Origin: CAZAYB01 sp964489215
Lineage (GTDB): Bacteria; Planctomycetota; Phycisphaerae; Sedimentisphaerales; Anaerohalosphaeraceae
DNA: 17,466 nucleotides
NCBI GenBank assembly: GCA_964489215.1
Contig: CAZAYB010000035.1
Span: forward strand, 1-17,466
Direction: 5' to 3'
The translations under genes and the position numbers were made by a program. Positions 1-8,932 of this stretch are shown here, piece by piece (position 1 is the first letter of the stretch; each line of letters begins with the position of its first letter). The notes under the pieces were generated by a model. The model ran no database searches. It was not told where the DNA came from and was given only the letters and a program-made list of their open reading frames with translations.

Positions 1-2303
1 AGCTTACCCTGCAATTCCATATTTCTGGGCAATGCTCTTTTTATGTTAGTTATGATAGCTTTTTTTATATTATTAACTTCTCTAAGTGTTAATTGTCTGC
101 CCTTTATAACTGACTTCTGTAGGCTGCTTATTTTCTGTCCAAGCGTTTCCACGTCAAACACTCCTGATACATGTGTTAACACCGTTTCTTTAAAAAAGTC
201 TTCCAACCGTGTCAGTTGATTTTCTGAGAGATTATCTGTTTCCTTAACTGCTTCCATTATTAAATTAAGTATATCTGCTTCTTCGGTACCAGCAAGGAAT
301 AAATCATAACCAGCTCTGAGGTCTTTTATATTATTTATTATCTCCTGCTCAAAATCAGCAAGCAATGGAAACATGTCTTTTAATTCAGTAGGGAGTTTTT
401 CTGCATTGAGTAAATACCCCAATGATTCCCCAATCCCTCTAACTGTTTCATCTGCAACCATGTCTGCAAATAATTTGTTCCCTATAAAATCACTTACATT
501 ATCAGCAGCAAGAGTGATTTTACTTGTATCCCTTCTTTTAATAATTTCATCAGTTCTGAGTTTTACATCTATTTTTATATCATAGCCAGATGTTTCTGGA
601 TTGTCTGGGTCAATCAGTTCTTCAGAATAATTAACATTTACCAAAGGGTTCCTGTTGAGTCGCTTCACTGCCTTAACAACTTTGTCTCTATCTTCGGTCC
701 CTACTGTCTGGTGTCTAATCTTACCATCTTCAATTGTGAAGGCATCTTTTTTAAGAATAGAATCAATTAGCCTTGGCCTTGCTATCTCCTCGATAACAGC
801 AGTGTCAACTCCCTCAAGAGTTATTTTTCCGCTCTTTGGGTCAAAAGTGATGCTATGATTAACACCAGCTTGTATAAGAGCCTTATGGATATTATCAACA
901 TTTTTCTCAACTGTTTCAACTGGTGATGGTATTACATAAGTACCATCTTTCTTTCTCGAAGCAACAGCAAACAGATCTTTTGCGTCTGCCGAAAGATTTG
1001 ATACTACAACCTTCGTACCTTCAAGAGTAACTGTCGCATCAGTTTTATCAAATTTGAGTGCTTCAATAGTTTTAGAGTAAGCCTTGTTAGCTTCTGCCTC
1101 TGTTTTAAAAGTTTCTTCATAGACTCCTTCTGTCAGTACAGTATCTTTTAGTTTATTTACATTTTCAGAAACTCTAAAAGAATTTTTCCCAATCGAAGAT
1201 CTCACACTTGTTGCGCCACCACCAAGTAATGAGAACGGCTGCACACCATAAAGAGTTGCTTCCCCAACCTCAAGTATACGCTTGCCACTTTCCGGTACTC
1301 TAACCCTTGACCAGATATCAGCTATGTCTGGTACTTTATTAGGGTTCTCGTTTATACTTTCAGCAATTGCTTCGGCAACTATAGAAACAACTTCCTGGCC
1401 CATCTCTGTAGTTACTTCAGCACCCGTAGACTTGAGATATGCAGCTATACCTTGGCGTGCAAGCTGCTTAAAACTGGCAGATCTAACTAAGGTGCTGACA
1501 GCTTTTTTTCTGAATGGTTTTGCTAAAGCCCAAAAGCCAATTTCTTCGAGTCCAGCGATCATAAACCCAGCGGTCAATGATATTGGTTTTGAGATTTCTG
1601 GATCAACATCTTTCTCCAACAGATCCAGGTACATATTACCAGATTCAATACTCATTGTTGAAAACATTCTGCCAGTGATCAAACCATACTTAAATGCCTT
1701 TGGGATGGTAACAGCTTCTTCTGGGAGTACATTTAATATTGGTGTCTGACCTGCTGCCCCTGCTACTGTTGCAGCAGCAGCACCAACTTTTAATCCTTCC
1801 TTTGTAGTCTCAAGCATAAATTTACTTAAACCAGCAGACTCCCCAGCTACTCTTACCAAAGCATTATTTGTTTCAACGTCAGGTATAAGATTGTTTACTG
1901 CTCTTAAGTAATCTATATCACCATAGGCTTTTGCTTTTTCATTGTCAATACGACCTAATATTGCATCAAATCCAAGAGCACCTCTGTTTACAACAGTATT
2001 CTTTACCTCACCCCATTTTTGTTTTATATAAAAACCATAAGAATTTGTTGTTAATGGCTGCGGTTTTGCTCTTATGTTACCTACTGATATATCACCATTG
2101 TCACTCCAGTTAATTCCAAGTGAGCCAGAAGGGATTGGTGAATACTCCTGATCTAATTGTTCTAATGGCATATCATCAAACTCAGGCAAAGTATTGAATT
2201 GCTTTGCCCATTCGATAACTGCTGATTTACTGCCACTATTCTGTGCAGCATCAATAGCCTGGTTTGACATAAATTGATTTAGTGAATCAGTTTTAGGAAC
2301 CAT
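1..2303 (-). CDS. Large internal virion (DNA-ejection) protein, T7 gp16-position, 3' end cut by window edge
   Basis: An open frame runs without a stop from ATG at 2303 to the left edge, giving at least 767 residues. Its start overlaps the stop of the 620-aa gene by one base (TAATG), and AGGG lies about 9 bases upstream. In T7-like phages the protein in this place (gp16) is ejected with the DNA and helps form a channel across the host envelope. Visible features are an alanine/glycine-rich hydrophobic stretch (around residues 180-195, VGAAAATVAGAAG), a second hydrophobic stretch (PISLTAGFMIAG, around 240-255), a segment with TEMGQEVVSIVAEAIAE, and a long charged, helical C-terminal part. I see no lysozyme or lytic transglycosylase domain in the translated part, unlike T7 gp16, which has one at its N-terminus. 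The assignment rests mainly on size and gene order; a large polyvalent phage protein with an enzyme domain further downstream is possible. Confidence 0.75.
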   Translation of the reverse strand, partial: MVPKTDSLNQFMSNQAIDAAQNSGSKSAVIEWAKQFNTLPEFDDMPLEQLDQEYSPIPSGSLGINWSDNGDISVGNIRAKPQPLTTNSYGFYIKQKWGEVKNTVVNRGALGFDAILGRIDNEKAKAYGDIDYLRAVNNLIPDVETNNALVRVAGESAGLSKFMLETTKEGLKVGAAAATVAGAAGQTPILNVLPEEAVTIPKAFKYGLITGRMFSTMSIESGNMYLDLLEKDVDPEISKPISLTAGFMIAGLEEIGFWALAKPFRKKAVSTLVRSASFKQLARQGIAAYLKSTGAEVTTEMGQEVVSIVAEAIAESINENPNKVPDIADIWSRVRVPESGKRILEVGEATLYGVQPFSLLGGGATSVRSSIGKNSFRVSENVNKLKDTVLTEGVYEETFKTEAEANKAYSKTIEALKFDKTDATVTLEGTKVVVSNLSADAKDLFAVASRKKDGTYVIPSPVETVEKNVDNIHKALIQAGVNHSITFDPKSGKITLEGVDTAVIEEIARPRLIDSILKKDAFTIEDGKIRHQTVGTEDRDKVVKAVKRLNRNPLVNVNYSEELIDPDNPETSGYDIKIDVKLRTDEIIKRRDTSKITLAADNVSDFIGNKLFADMVADETVRGIGESLGYLLNAEKLPTELKDMFPLLADFEQEIINNIKDLRAGYDLFLAGTEEADILNLIMEAVKETDNLSENQLTRLEDFFKETVLTHVSGVFDVETLGQKISSLQKSVIKGRQLTLREVNNIKKAIITNIKRALPRNMELQGK

Positions 2304-4165
2304 TAAAATAACCCTGGAAATGTTGTAGGCCAGGCGGGCCTGCTTTTATTATCCACTTCAATATCTGTACCAGAAATTGTACTGGGCTGATTTGTATTTT
2401 CTTTAATTTTACTATACTCAATATTCATTTGATAATAGCCATCTTTAGTCTTACTTATTACAGCTTGATAACCTTGTGCTGTAGGTATAACTACCTGGCC
2501 ACGCGTTTGTAATACTGACACTTGATTACTATTAAGTACGTTCCTCAGCATTGATCGCACAAAAGAATCATGTGCGATCTTCCTGCTTTCAAGTTCATCT
2601 AATTTCTCACCTCTAACCTGTTCTGCTTTTTTGCTGCGTTCCCAAAATATAGAAGAAGCATCAACATATACTTTATTATATTTCGCTGACCCCTCACCAA
2701 AGTTAGCTTTTACATTCCCCTCAATTGTTCTTAAACCTTCAGCCATTGGTTTACTTATATCACGTGTTAAAAACGTTTCTTCATCTTGCAGAGACCCCAT
2801 TATATAAGGCATTATTTCAGTTGCATATTTTTTATACATTGTGTCATCAATAGAACCTTTTGAATATGCTTCTGTTAGCTCTGAATAAACTGTTAAAAGG
2901 TTATCAACAAACTTATCATCAACACCCTCATCATCTATTGTTTTAATCAATGTATCAATACTGAATGCTATGTTAGCTGCTACTGCTGGATCTTCTTCCT
3001 GACCTGTTATGAAGTTGGCATCTATCAAGCTGCTTTCAAGTTTGTCAACAATACCAAGTAACGAATCCATATCCTTCACAGTAGACTTAAGGCTTTTTAT
3101 ATATCCCGTTTGTTCTTTTTTATTTTTAACTGGGCCAACGAAAGAATCTATTATTGATTTTTTTGCAACAAGATTTTCCTCAGCCTGTAACTTCCAGTTA
3201 ATTGCTGCTGTCTTTAATCTGGTTAAACTTTCAGGACCAGATATATTAAGAGCATCAGAACTAAGCCCCATGTTTGCCTCAAGTGTGTTTCCTATTTCAT
3301 CTGCCGCGGTTATTAAAAATGATATCCTATCATGAGAATTTTTTACTTTGGCATTTTTTAAGGCTCTTGCTTTGTAACTTTCAATATCCTTTTGGTCTAA
3401 AAGATTATTGAAAGAACCACCTTGTAATTCCGTCCATAACTTAAGTGGATTTGTTGCCATCTGTTGCTGCACATAAGAATCAACTAATGTTGCTTCAATC
3501 CCTTTTGTAACAGCTTTTTTATCCATTGAGGGATCGTTTGCCCTTATGGATTCCATAAGAAAATCAAGCTCATTAAGTTCTTCCCCACCTTCTGTATCAC
3601 CTTCAAGTGTTCCATTAAAGCCCTCAAGCATATCAAACAAAGATTCAGCACCCATACCATTGCGTACATTCTCTCTCAGCACTTCTGATTCTTTTCCAAC
3701 TATGCTGTTTAATTGATCTAATCTTAAGGAATTTTTCCTGTCAACAGACCAATTAACAATACTCCCAACACCTCTTGTTGTAAGTCCAATTGCTGCTTCC
3801 CTGAAGTAGAATTGCTTTTGCTTATTGTTTGGGTCAATGCCTTTTAAGTATTCATCTCTTAGATTCTTTGCTGACTCTGCATATAACTCGACAGCTGAGT
3901 CCGGATCATCAAGTGTTCTTTGCCTTATATCTTGACCCAGTTTATTTAACTGTAAGTTAAAATTTGCTGACATCTCCATTGCTTCAAGCTTATCATCTAA
4001 CCTCTTTTCCTTCTCTGCATTTTCACGCATAGGATCAAGGATTGATTTTGCTGCGAGCATAATAGATCTACCCAGCATCTCACCTGACCTACTTGCAGCA
4101 GGCACACCAACAAGCTGCGAAGCCAATGGCTTTTGATTATAATATGGTGTCCTTCCTTTAGCCAT
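2303..4165 (-). CDS. Internal virion protein, T7 gp15-position
   Basis: This 620-aa protein is predicted to be soluble and mostly helical, rich in charged residues, with no signal peptide or membrane span. It follows the 177-aa gp14-like gene by only 4 bases and overlaps the next gene by 1 base, so the three ejection-type genes are translated as a block. T7 gp15 (747 aa) is a helical-repeat protein of the internal core that passes into the host periplasm. A segment near residues 230-265 (NPLKLWTELQGG, then a run ending in YKARALKNA) resembles the repeated helical units I associate with podovirus internal core proteins. The start ATG at 4165 has GAGG and GTGG upstream but at a long or overlapping distance, consistent with coupling to the upstream stop. 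Function is inferred from length, composition and position. Confidence 0.75.
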   Translation of the reverse strand: MAKGRTPYYNQKPLASQLVGVPAASRSGEMLGRSIMLAAKSILDPMRENAEKEKRLDDKLEAMEMSANFNLQLNKLGQDIRQRTLDDPDSAVELYAESAKNLRDEYLKGIDPNNKQKQFYFREAAIGLTTRGVGSIVNWSVDRKNSLRLDQLNSIVGKESEVLRENVRNGMGAESLFDMLEGFNGTLEGDTEGGEELNELDFLMESIRANDPSMDKKAVTKGIEATLVDSYVQQQMATNPLKLWTELQGGSFNNLLDQKDIESYKARALKNAKVKNSHDRISFLITAADEIGNTLEANMGLSSDALNISGPESLTRLKTAAINWKLQAEENLVAKKSIIDSFVGPVKNKKEQTGYIKSLKSTVKDMDSLLGIVDKLESSLIDANFITGQEEDPAVAANIAFSIDTLIKTIDDEGVDDKFVDNLLTVYSELTEAYSKGSIDDTMYKKYATEIMPYIMGSLQDEETFLTRDISKPMAEGLRTIEGNVKANFGEGSAKYNKVYVDASSIFWERSKKAEQVRGEKLDELESRKIAHDSFVRSMLRNVLNSNQVSVLQTRGQVVIPTAQGYQAVISKTKDGYYQMNIEYSKIKENTNQPSTISGTDIEVDNKSRPAWPTTFPGLF

Positions 4166-4169
4166 GCTA

Positions 4170-4703
4170 TTACCACATCCTCATAGGTTTCCATGGATCA
4201 CCATAAGAGGGGGCTGGCATTGGCTGACCCCATGGTGATCTACCACCAGCATCCAAACCAATGGTACTATCAGTGGTGGTTGTACCTGGATTATTTGATG
4301 TTGCAGATTTACCAATTGTTGAACCAGCACTAAACAAACTCCCTATAAGTTTCGATCTGCCTTCTGCTCTTTTATTAGCCCCAACTTGTTGCAGATACCT
4401 TGATCTTGCAGCACCACTATCTGTTACCGCTTTTAGCTCCTCATCTTGCAATTTCACATCAGACGCTAAAATACTCATAGGTGTACCTGATAAGGTAACA
4501 CCTCTTGCAAGATAGTTAAGTTTCTTTTGAGCATTGAATCTTCGAAACTCTAACTGCTTTCGTCTCGCTTCTCTGACAGCTTCCTGCTCTACTACCTTAG
4601 CCTGGTCAGAGTACATCCTATCCTGAGCTTTCCCCTGATTGTATGCAGAGACACCCTCTATAACAGAACCACCGGCCATAGCTGCAACAATTAATGCTTC
4701 CAT
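4170..4703 (-). CDS. Small internal virion protein, T7 gp14-position
   Basis: This 177-aa protein starts with a short small-residue hydrophobic segment (MEALIVAAMAGGSVIEG). A long charged helical part (residues 25-70, with EQEAVREARRKQLEFRR) follows, then GVTLSGTPMSILASD (about 88-102), and a low-complexity Gly/Ser/Thr/Pro tail ending PWKPMRMW. A helical N-terminal half followed by a GVxLSGxP motif is what I recall for podovirus gp14-type ejection proteins; T7 gp14 is 196 aa and inserts in the host outer membrane. The start at 4703 has GGAG 6-7 bases upstream and lies inside the end of the GNAT-like gene (13-base overlap). Its place between that gene and the 620-aa gene matches T7 gene order exactly. 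Confidence 0.78.
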   Translation of the reverse strand: MEALIVAAMAGGSVIEGVSAYNQGKAQDRMYSDQAKVVEQEAVREARRKQLEFRRFNAQKKLNYLARGVTLSGTPMSILASDVKLQDEELKAVTDSGAARSRYLQQVGANKRAEGRSKLIGSLFSAGSTIGKSATSNNPGTTTTDSTIGLDAGGRSPWGQPMPAPSYGDPWKPMRMW

Positions 4704-5137
4704 ATTTTACTCCACATCAAGTGGTTTTCGCCTTTTAATCCAAAACATCTTAGCACACCTTCACATTGAAACCCAAGTTTTTCCATGTACTTTCTAAATA
4801 TTATACTATCTGGTGTGTCTGTTTGCAACCTTTTTATTTTATACAGCTTAGCATATTTATATATGTTGTCTGTAAAATGACGTAACCCACGTATGAAAGT
4901 AACTTTATTACCCTTCAAAGCCGATTTATCTAATATCATCTGTACATTAAACACCCCTTCCCATAGTGGGTATATGGTACAAATTGCTACTGGATCATCA
5001 CCATTACATATAACCGCTGATAATCCCTTCTGACAGACTGTATTAGCGAGAACTATATTGTTTTTATACAACGGGCATCTATCAAATGCTATATCCATCT
5101 GAAATAATACATCTGTTGTATATTGTTTTATATTCAT
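4691..5137 (-). CDS. GNAT-fold protein in the T7 gp13 position
   Basis: This 148-aa protein has a C-terminal half that looks like the end of a GNAT acyltransferase fold: a strand (RLQTDTPD, about 103-110), then helix FRKYMEKLGF and strand CEGVLRCF (114-132), like the common 'fY.kLGF...g' signature. I do not see a clear acetyl-CoA pyrophosphate-binding loop (Q/RxxGxG/A), so catalysis is doubtful. Podoviruses commonly carry such a protein between tail tubular B and the gp14-like protein; T7 gp13, needed for virion assembly, has the same location and size (138 aa). The start overlaps the tail tubular B stop by four bases (ATGA), with only a weak ribosome-binding site, implying translational coupling. 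A true acetyltransferase that modifies virion or host proteins remains possible. Confidence 0.72.
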   Translation of the reverse strand: MNIKQYTTDVLFQMDIAFDRCPLYKNNIVLANTVCQKGLSAVICNGDDPVAICTIYPLWEGVFNVQMILDKSALKGNKVTFIRGLRHFTDNIYKYAKLYKIKRLQTDTPDSIIFRKYMEKLGFQCEGVLRCFGLKGENHLMWSKIWKH

Positions 5138-7791
5138 TCGTCCGCTGTATCACCAAATATATCAATAGCTCTTATTGTACCTGGCAGACCATCATTCTTT
5201 ACAATTGTTATGCTCTTTGATCTCCCCCAATTATCTATTACGGGCTGTACTCTCTTTATACCAGAGACCAACGCTGGTGGCCTGTCATACACTTCTTCAT
5301 CAACTTCATTACCAAACTCTAACTCAGCAGCATCATATAGTTCTGTGCCTATACTTAGTCCTAATGTCGATAGTATATCAACATTAACCTCGATAATATT
5401 TTTCAATTTTGTAAAGGCCGAACCAGAAACTCCACCAATATCTATATCCAATGTTTGTGCAATACCTTTGAAAGTAAACCCATAGAAAAAGGTTGTTATC
5501 CTTGCCAGGTCAAAATCGAGTGTATAAGTCCCTTGGGTGTTATCAAATTCAATTTCAACCGGTACTGCTGGATTACCCTCTGCCACAACATCAACAGTAT
5601 CCCCTGATGCTCTGTAAAATCTCCCAAACTCAGATCCATCTGTGTCCATGTAGGATGAAAAGGTAATACACCAGCTACCCGCTGGAATCTTGTAATATGT
5701 TTCTTCATAGAAAATATCATAACCTGATAATTCTTTTAGCTGTTCTAAAGTGATTGTGCCAGAGCTATATTCTGTTATTTCAAATATGCCCTGTTTTTCA
5801 CCTGCTCTGTTTGATGATATTACAATGAGTTGACCCACTGAATCACCATAACCGGAAGTTAGTTTTACTCCAGAGGAATTATATATCTCTGCTGAAACTA
5901 TCTCCCCCGATGATTCTGTTAGCCTAAGCTCATATCCCATATCGTATGTATAATCAAAGGCACTGTAGTAACCCATTGAATCAAGGTGTGCAACAAGCCT
6001 TTGCTGTTCTTGAATTGCATTTCTAAATCTCCTGTCATCATCATTCTTAGCCCCTGTGTTAAAATCCATCCTTCTTACAAATATTGGAAATTCATCCAGG
6101 TACTCAATACTATCATAACTCTTTTGAAAAACATACAATGTATCAATCTCATGTTCGTTCTCATCATCATATATTTCGCCTACTGTATCTGACCCACCTA
6201 CTTTTATACTCGGCGGTGATACAGAAGTATCAACTGTGAACTGGTTTACTGAAGGTGTACCTGGTGTGTATGTTAAATCTTGCACAACTGTATCACCATC
6301 CATTATAACAGCGTGCATTTTTTCCGGATCAAGATCTTTATAATATGCAGTAAGATCTTTTTCTAAGGGCAATGAATCCACTTCGGCAATTGTAAAAGTT
6401 TCCTCAAAACCCTGCTTACGTTCTGTCAATAACCAAAGTCTATCAACTCCCTCATCTTTTGGCACAACACATATATCTTTTATATTAGCATCATCACCAT
6501 CTGTGTATTGAAACCATCCATGAACTTTCTCATAGGAATCATATACCACACCAAATAATTTATTATCACGTAGCACCCATACAATTTCATTTTCACCTCT
6601 TTGAAACTCTATGCGATTTATATCATTTGAAAAGAAATGGTTTGCCAATACTGTTATATCTGTAGACTTCTCACTGTCATAACTTAATTCATAACGAAAA
6701 GAACTTACTTTTCTATTTGTATTTGCAACATATATAATATCTTTGGAATCAACAATAGGCAGCACTTCTGCTACCCCACTGTTCTCGGCATTATTTATAT
6801 CAAACGAATCCCCTGCAATTGCATCACCTTCAGTTTCTCCTGTTGCTTTTGCAATAAGCCCTTCCATACCTATATACAAAGCATTGTTATTGGACCTTAT
6901 CCATCTCATTAAATTAACTCTGTTAGTAGATACAGCAACAGTAAAGTTGATAGCATCATCAGGAACAACAGGAGAACTTTGCGTGAACTTCACATAATTA
7001 TCCACACTGTTATTAAGTGCATTTGAGCCATACAATTTGTCCTGATAAATAAGATACAGCCTACCTTTATAAAAACAAAGCCCATGAGGGTATTCTTCCA
7101 AAGCTATAAAGTTTGATGAACCAGTGCTGCTAAACCCTGCATCAAGCTTAAAAGTAAATGAATGAAAATCTGCTGGATCCCCTGTTACAGCTAAGTTTGC
7201 ACCCCAGGCGGAACCCCCCGAAGATCCTCTTATGATCTGTATTAAGTACCTGCCTTCTTTACAAATTAATAATACATCACCTGACTGAGCATAATGTATA
7301 TTCTCTAAATCCTCAGGTTCAAATGTATCTGACCCACTTCTTGCTTCTATGTTTAATACAATATCATCACCGGCGGATTGATTAGCTGTTTTATATGTTG
7401 GTGCTGTAGAATCCCAAGCTGTGGTATCAGCAGCCAGCCAACCATCAGTACCACTTGTACCAACTATCTTTTCATCACCTTGCCAAAACTTTATTTTTAG
7501 ATACCCGTACTCAGAACTCCCTGGATCTTCTTCAACAGTAAGTTCCAACAAATAAGCCTGTGCATCTTTGAAAACAAATGGGATTAATGTTGATTTTCCT
7601 TCAATTCTTCCAATAGTTTCATCCCCATAAAATGTACCAGGTCTGTAGGAAAAAGGCCCTTGCAGCCTGGGTATAAAATTTTCGCATTTAGCAAGACTTC
7701 TTCTATTGACTTCAATATCAATTCTTTGAGATACTAAAGGTGAGTTCTCACCAAATACAAAGTTAGTTTGTATTTTATTAGCCTGTGCCAT
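5134..7791 (-). CDS. Tail tubular protein B (nozzle/stabilisation protein), T7 gp12-like
   Basis: This 885-aa protein carries the family's N-terminal signature: FGENSPLVSQR (13-23), then CENFIPRLQGPFSYRPGT (36-53) and LIPFVFKDAQAYLLEL (69-84). Mid-protein is PHGLCFYKGRLYLIY, and near the end VSGIKRVQP followed by VKNDGLPGTIRAIDI, the usual closing motif of these beta-propeller nozzle proteins. T7 gp12 (794 aa) forms the distal tail tube through which DNA leaves. This protein is longer; the extra length seems to lie in the second half, around residues 590-740, a Gly/Ser/Tyr-rich beta-type stretch (TESSGEIVSAEIYNSSG) that may be an inserted domain exposed on the tail. It follows tail tubular A by three bases and overlaps the GNAT-like gene by four. 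The start lacks a strong Shine-Dalgarno and is probably coupled. Confidence 0.9.
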   Translation of the reverse strand: MAQANKIQTNFVFGENSPLVSQRIDIEVNRRSLAKCENFIPRLQGPFSYRPGTFYGDETIGRIEGKSTLIPFVFKDAQAYLLELTVEEDPGSSEYGYLKIKFWQGDEKIVGTSGTDGWLAADTTAWDSTAPTYKTANQSAGDDIVLNIEARSGSDTFEPEDLENIHYAQSGDVLLICKEGRYLIQIIRGSSGGSAWGANLAVTGDPADFHSFTFKLDAGFSSTGSSNFIALEEYPHGLCFYKGRLYLIYQDKLYGSNALNNSVDNYVKFTQSSPVVPDDAINFTVAVSTNRVNLMRWIRSNNNALYIGMEGLIAKATGETEGDAIAGDSFDINNAENSGVAEVLPIVDSKDIIYVANTNRKVSSFRYELSYDSEKSTDITVLANHFFSNDINRIEFQRGENEIVWVLRDNKLFGVVYDSYEKVHGWFQYTDGDDANIKDICVVPKDEGVDRLWLLTERKQGFEETFTIAEVDSLPLEKDLTAYYKDLDPEKMHAVIMDGDTVVQDLTYTPGTPSVNQFTVDTSVSPPSIKVGGSDTVGEIYDDENEHEIDTLYVFQKSYDSIEYLDEFPIFVRRMDFNTGAKNDDDRRFRNAIQEQQRLVAHLDSMGYYSAFDYTYDMGYELRLTESSGEIVSAEIYNSSGVKLTSGYGDSVGQLIVISSNRAGEKQGIFEITEYSSGTITLEQLKELSGYDIFYEETYYKIPAGSWCITFSSYMDTDGSEFGRFYRASGDTVDVVAEGNPAVPVEIEFDNTQGTYTLDFDLARITTFFYGFTFKGIAQTLDIDIGGVSGSAFTKLKNIIEVNVDILSTLGLSIGTELYDAAELEFGNEVDEEVYDRPPALVSGIKRVQPVIDNWGRSKSITIVKNDGLPGTIRAIDIFGDTADE

Positions 7792-7794
7792 TTA

Positions 7795-8336
7795 CTAAAA
7801 CTCTGTAATAATATTACGAGCAGAGTTATGCCTTTGCTGCCTTGCATTTAAGAATTTACTATTCTCAATAACAACAGGTGGTCTTTCCTGACCATCAGCA
7901 CCAAATGCCTCAACTCTTAATAAATCTCTTTCCCTCTCCAGTCTATCTTTTACCGAAGGTTTACCAGTAAGTTTATTAGCCATCTTTATGGCCAACTCCA
8001 AAGCCAGCAATTCAATAAACAATGGATCCATCAAATCTACAGATAGGATATTTCTTGTATAAACAATATCCTGATTTGTTGCTCCTTTATTATTAAGTAA
8101 TAAACATTTCTTCCATGAGTCTGTGATATGATAAGATCTTATATCATACTTAATTTTTTTTGTGCCAATAAAAACATCGCCAACAGATATAAGTCGTAAA
8201 TAATCTGCTGGGAGTAGATATGCGTCTGCGTAATAGCTACATGTGGTCTGCTCATACCCAGATAGTCTATTTACTAATGTATCTGTTTTAGCTATATTCA
8301 AGGCGTGCCTTCTTAATAAAGCACGCCTGGAAGTAT
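7795..8336 (-). CDS. Tail tubular protein A (T7 gp11-like), N-terminus lost in assembly gap
   Basis: The reliable coding part begins right after the N run (first full codon at 8334) and gives 179 residues to the stop at 7795. It opens with TSRRALLRRHALNIAKT, then YADAYLLPADYLRLISV, the hallmark of tail tubular protein A (an 'LLRxHPWNFA' region followed by 'YxLPADCLRV'). The mid part FIELLALELAIKMANKLTG and the charged helix that follows are also typical. T7 gp11 is 196 aa and forms the ring between portal and nozzle. About 15-45 N-terminal residues, including the 'LGxxPI' start region, should lie in the missing sequence. Reading the frame through the 10 N to an upstream TTG joins it to unrelated glutamine-rich sequence from another frame and should not be believed. 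Confidence 0.85.
8301..8328. repeat. 8-bp perfect inverted repeat at the gap edge
   Basis: AGGCGTGC at 8301-8308 and GCACGCCT at 8321-8328 are perfect complements around a 12-base loop. The repeat lies inside the tail tubular A coding sequence (codons for RRALLRRHA), with no T run on either side, so it is not a terminator. Its nearness to the N run suggests that a hairpin may have contributed to the assembly break; chance is also possible. Confidence 0.5.
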
Positions 8337-8346
8337 NNNNNNNNNN
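8337..8346. other. Assembly gap (10 N) of unknown true size
   Basis: Ten N interrupt the sequence between the unknown structural gene and tail tubular protein A. A run of exactly ten is often a placeholder. The gene on the right is truncated just before its expected C-terminus, and the tail tubular A gene lacks roughly 15-45 codons, so the true gap should exceed 10 bases (probably at least about 100) and could hide a short gene. Reading frames crossing it, including a product ending YFQACFIKKARLEYS, are artefacts unless the gap really is 10 bases. Confidence 0.9.
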
Positions 8347-8899
8347 CAAAGGTAGTAACACCACCGGCTGCTGCTGTCTCTGCATCAGTGTCAAGTGCTA
8401 AACCTATGAAATACTTCATCGGGGTTTCACCAATATCATCCCCAGCTCTTTCCCTAACTGTCTTGTAGAAATCATCAGGGGAGGTATCTATTAACTCTGT
8501 GGGGGTATTTGTAATTGTCTGGAATGTAGTATTTGCTGATACAAATTCATCAGCATAAACAGTCTCGTAGTTATCTGTGTCAAGAGTATCAGCTTTGTCA
8601 GCCTCACCACCATACCCAGAAAACAGATCACTAAGACTTAATCCCTTGGTCATCTTATAAAGACCAATATTTACTGTTAATTCGTCAGCAGTATCCAGGG
8701 CTGCAACATTCATTGCTTTTATGCTGGTAACAATTGCTTCGGCTGGAATCTCAATAAGAGGGTGCACGCCCTCTTTTGTTCCATCAGCTACATTATCCGC
8801 TGTCATATCAAGAGCAACTACAGCCTTATGCACCTCAGCACCTCTTGTGTATACTGCCGAAGTTTTGCCCGTAAGTGGGGTTTTTCTTTTTTGACTCAT
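8347..8899 (-). CDS. Unknown structural protein between capsid and tail tubular A (3' end in gap)
   Basis: 184 residues are visible from ATG at 8899, which has GGAG 9 bases upstream (the leader shares GATATAAAAATGAGT with the small-terminase start). The protein is acidic and Thr/Ala rich, with no membrane segment. The N-terminal part has a segment IEIPAEAIVTSIKAMNV followed by LTVNIGLYK, and the visible end is DTDAETAAAGGVTTF. This layout, an 'IPAxAIVT' strand, a 'VxVGLY' strand and an Ala/Gly-rich closing 'AAGxxT', is one I associate with small beta-rich phage head proteins encoded just after the capsid gene, such as decoration or head-fibre-like proteins. I cannot name a family. The true stop probably lies a few to about 20 codons beyond the break. 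A 28-base hairpin separates it from the capsid gene. Confidence 0.72.
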
Positions 8900-8932
8900 T
8901 TTTATATCTCCATTAAGTTTTCAAAATTATCA

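Noticed and set aside
373..2113. Several plus-strand frames at the left end (for example 1282-1749)
   Set aside because: All are antisense shadows of the open minus-strand frame that spans 1-2303 without a stop.
8301..8328. Hairpin at the gap edge as a transcription terminator
   Set aside because: It is inside the tail tubular A coding sequence, encodes the conserved RRALLRRHA stretch, and has no following T run.
8288..8899. Continuous frames across the N run (203-aa and 199-aa products)
   Set aside because: They depend on the gap being exactly 10 bases. Each joins a recognisable gene to an unrelated frame of the neighbouring gene.
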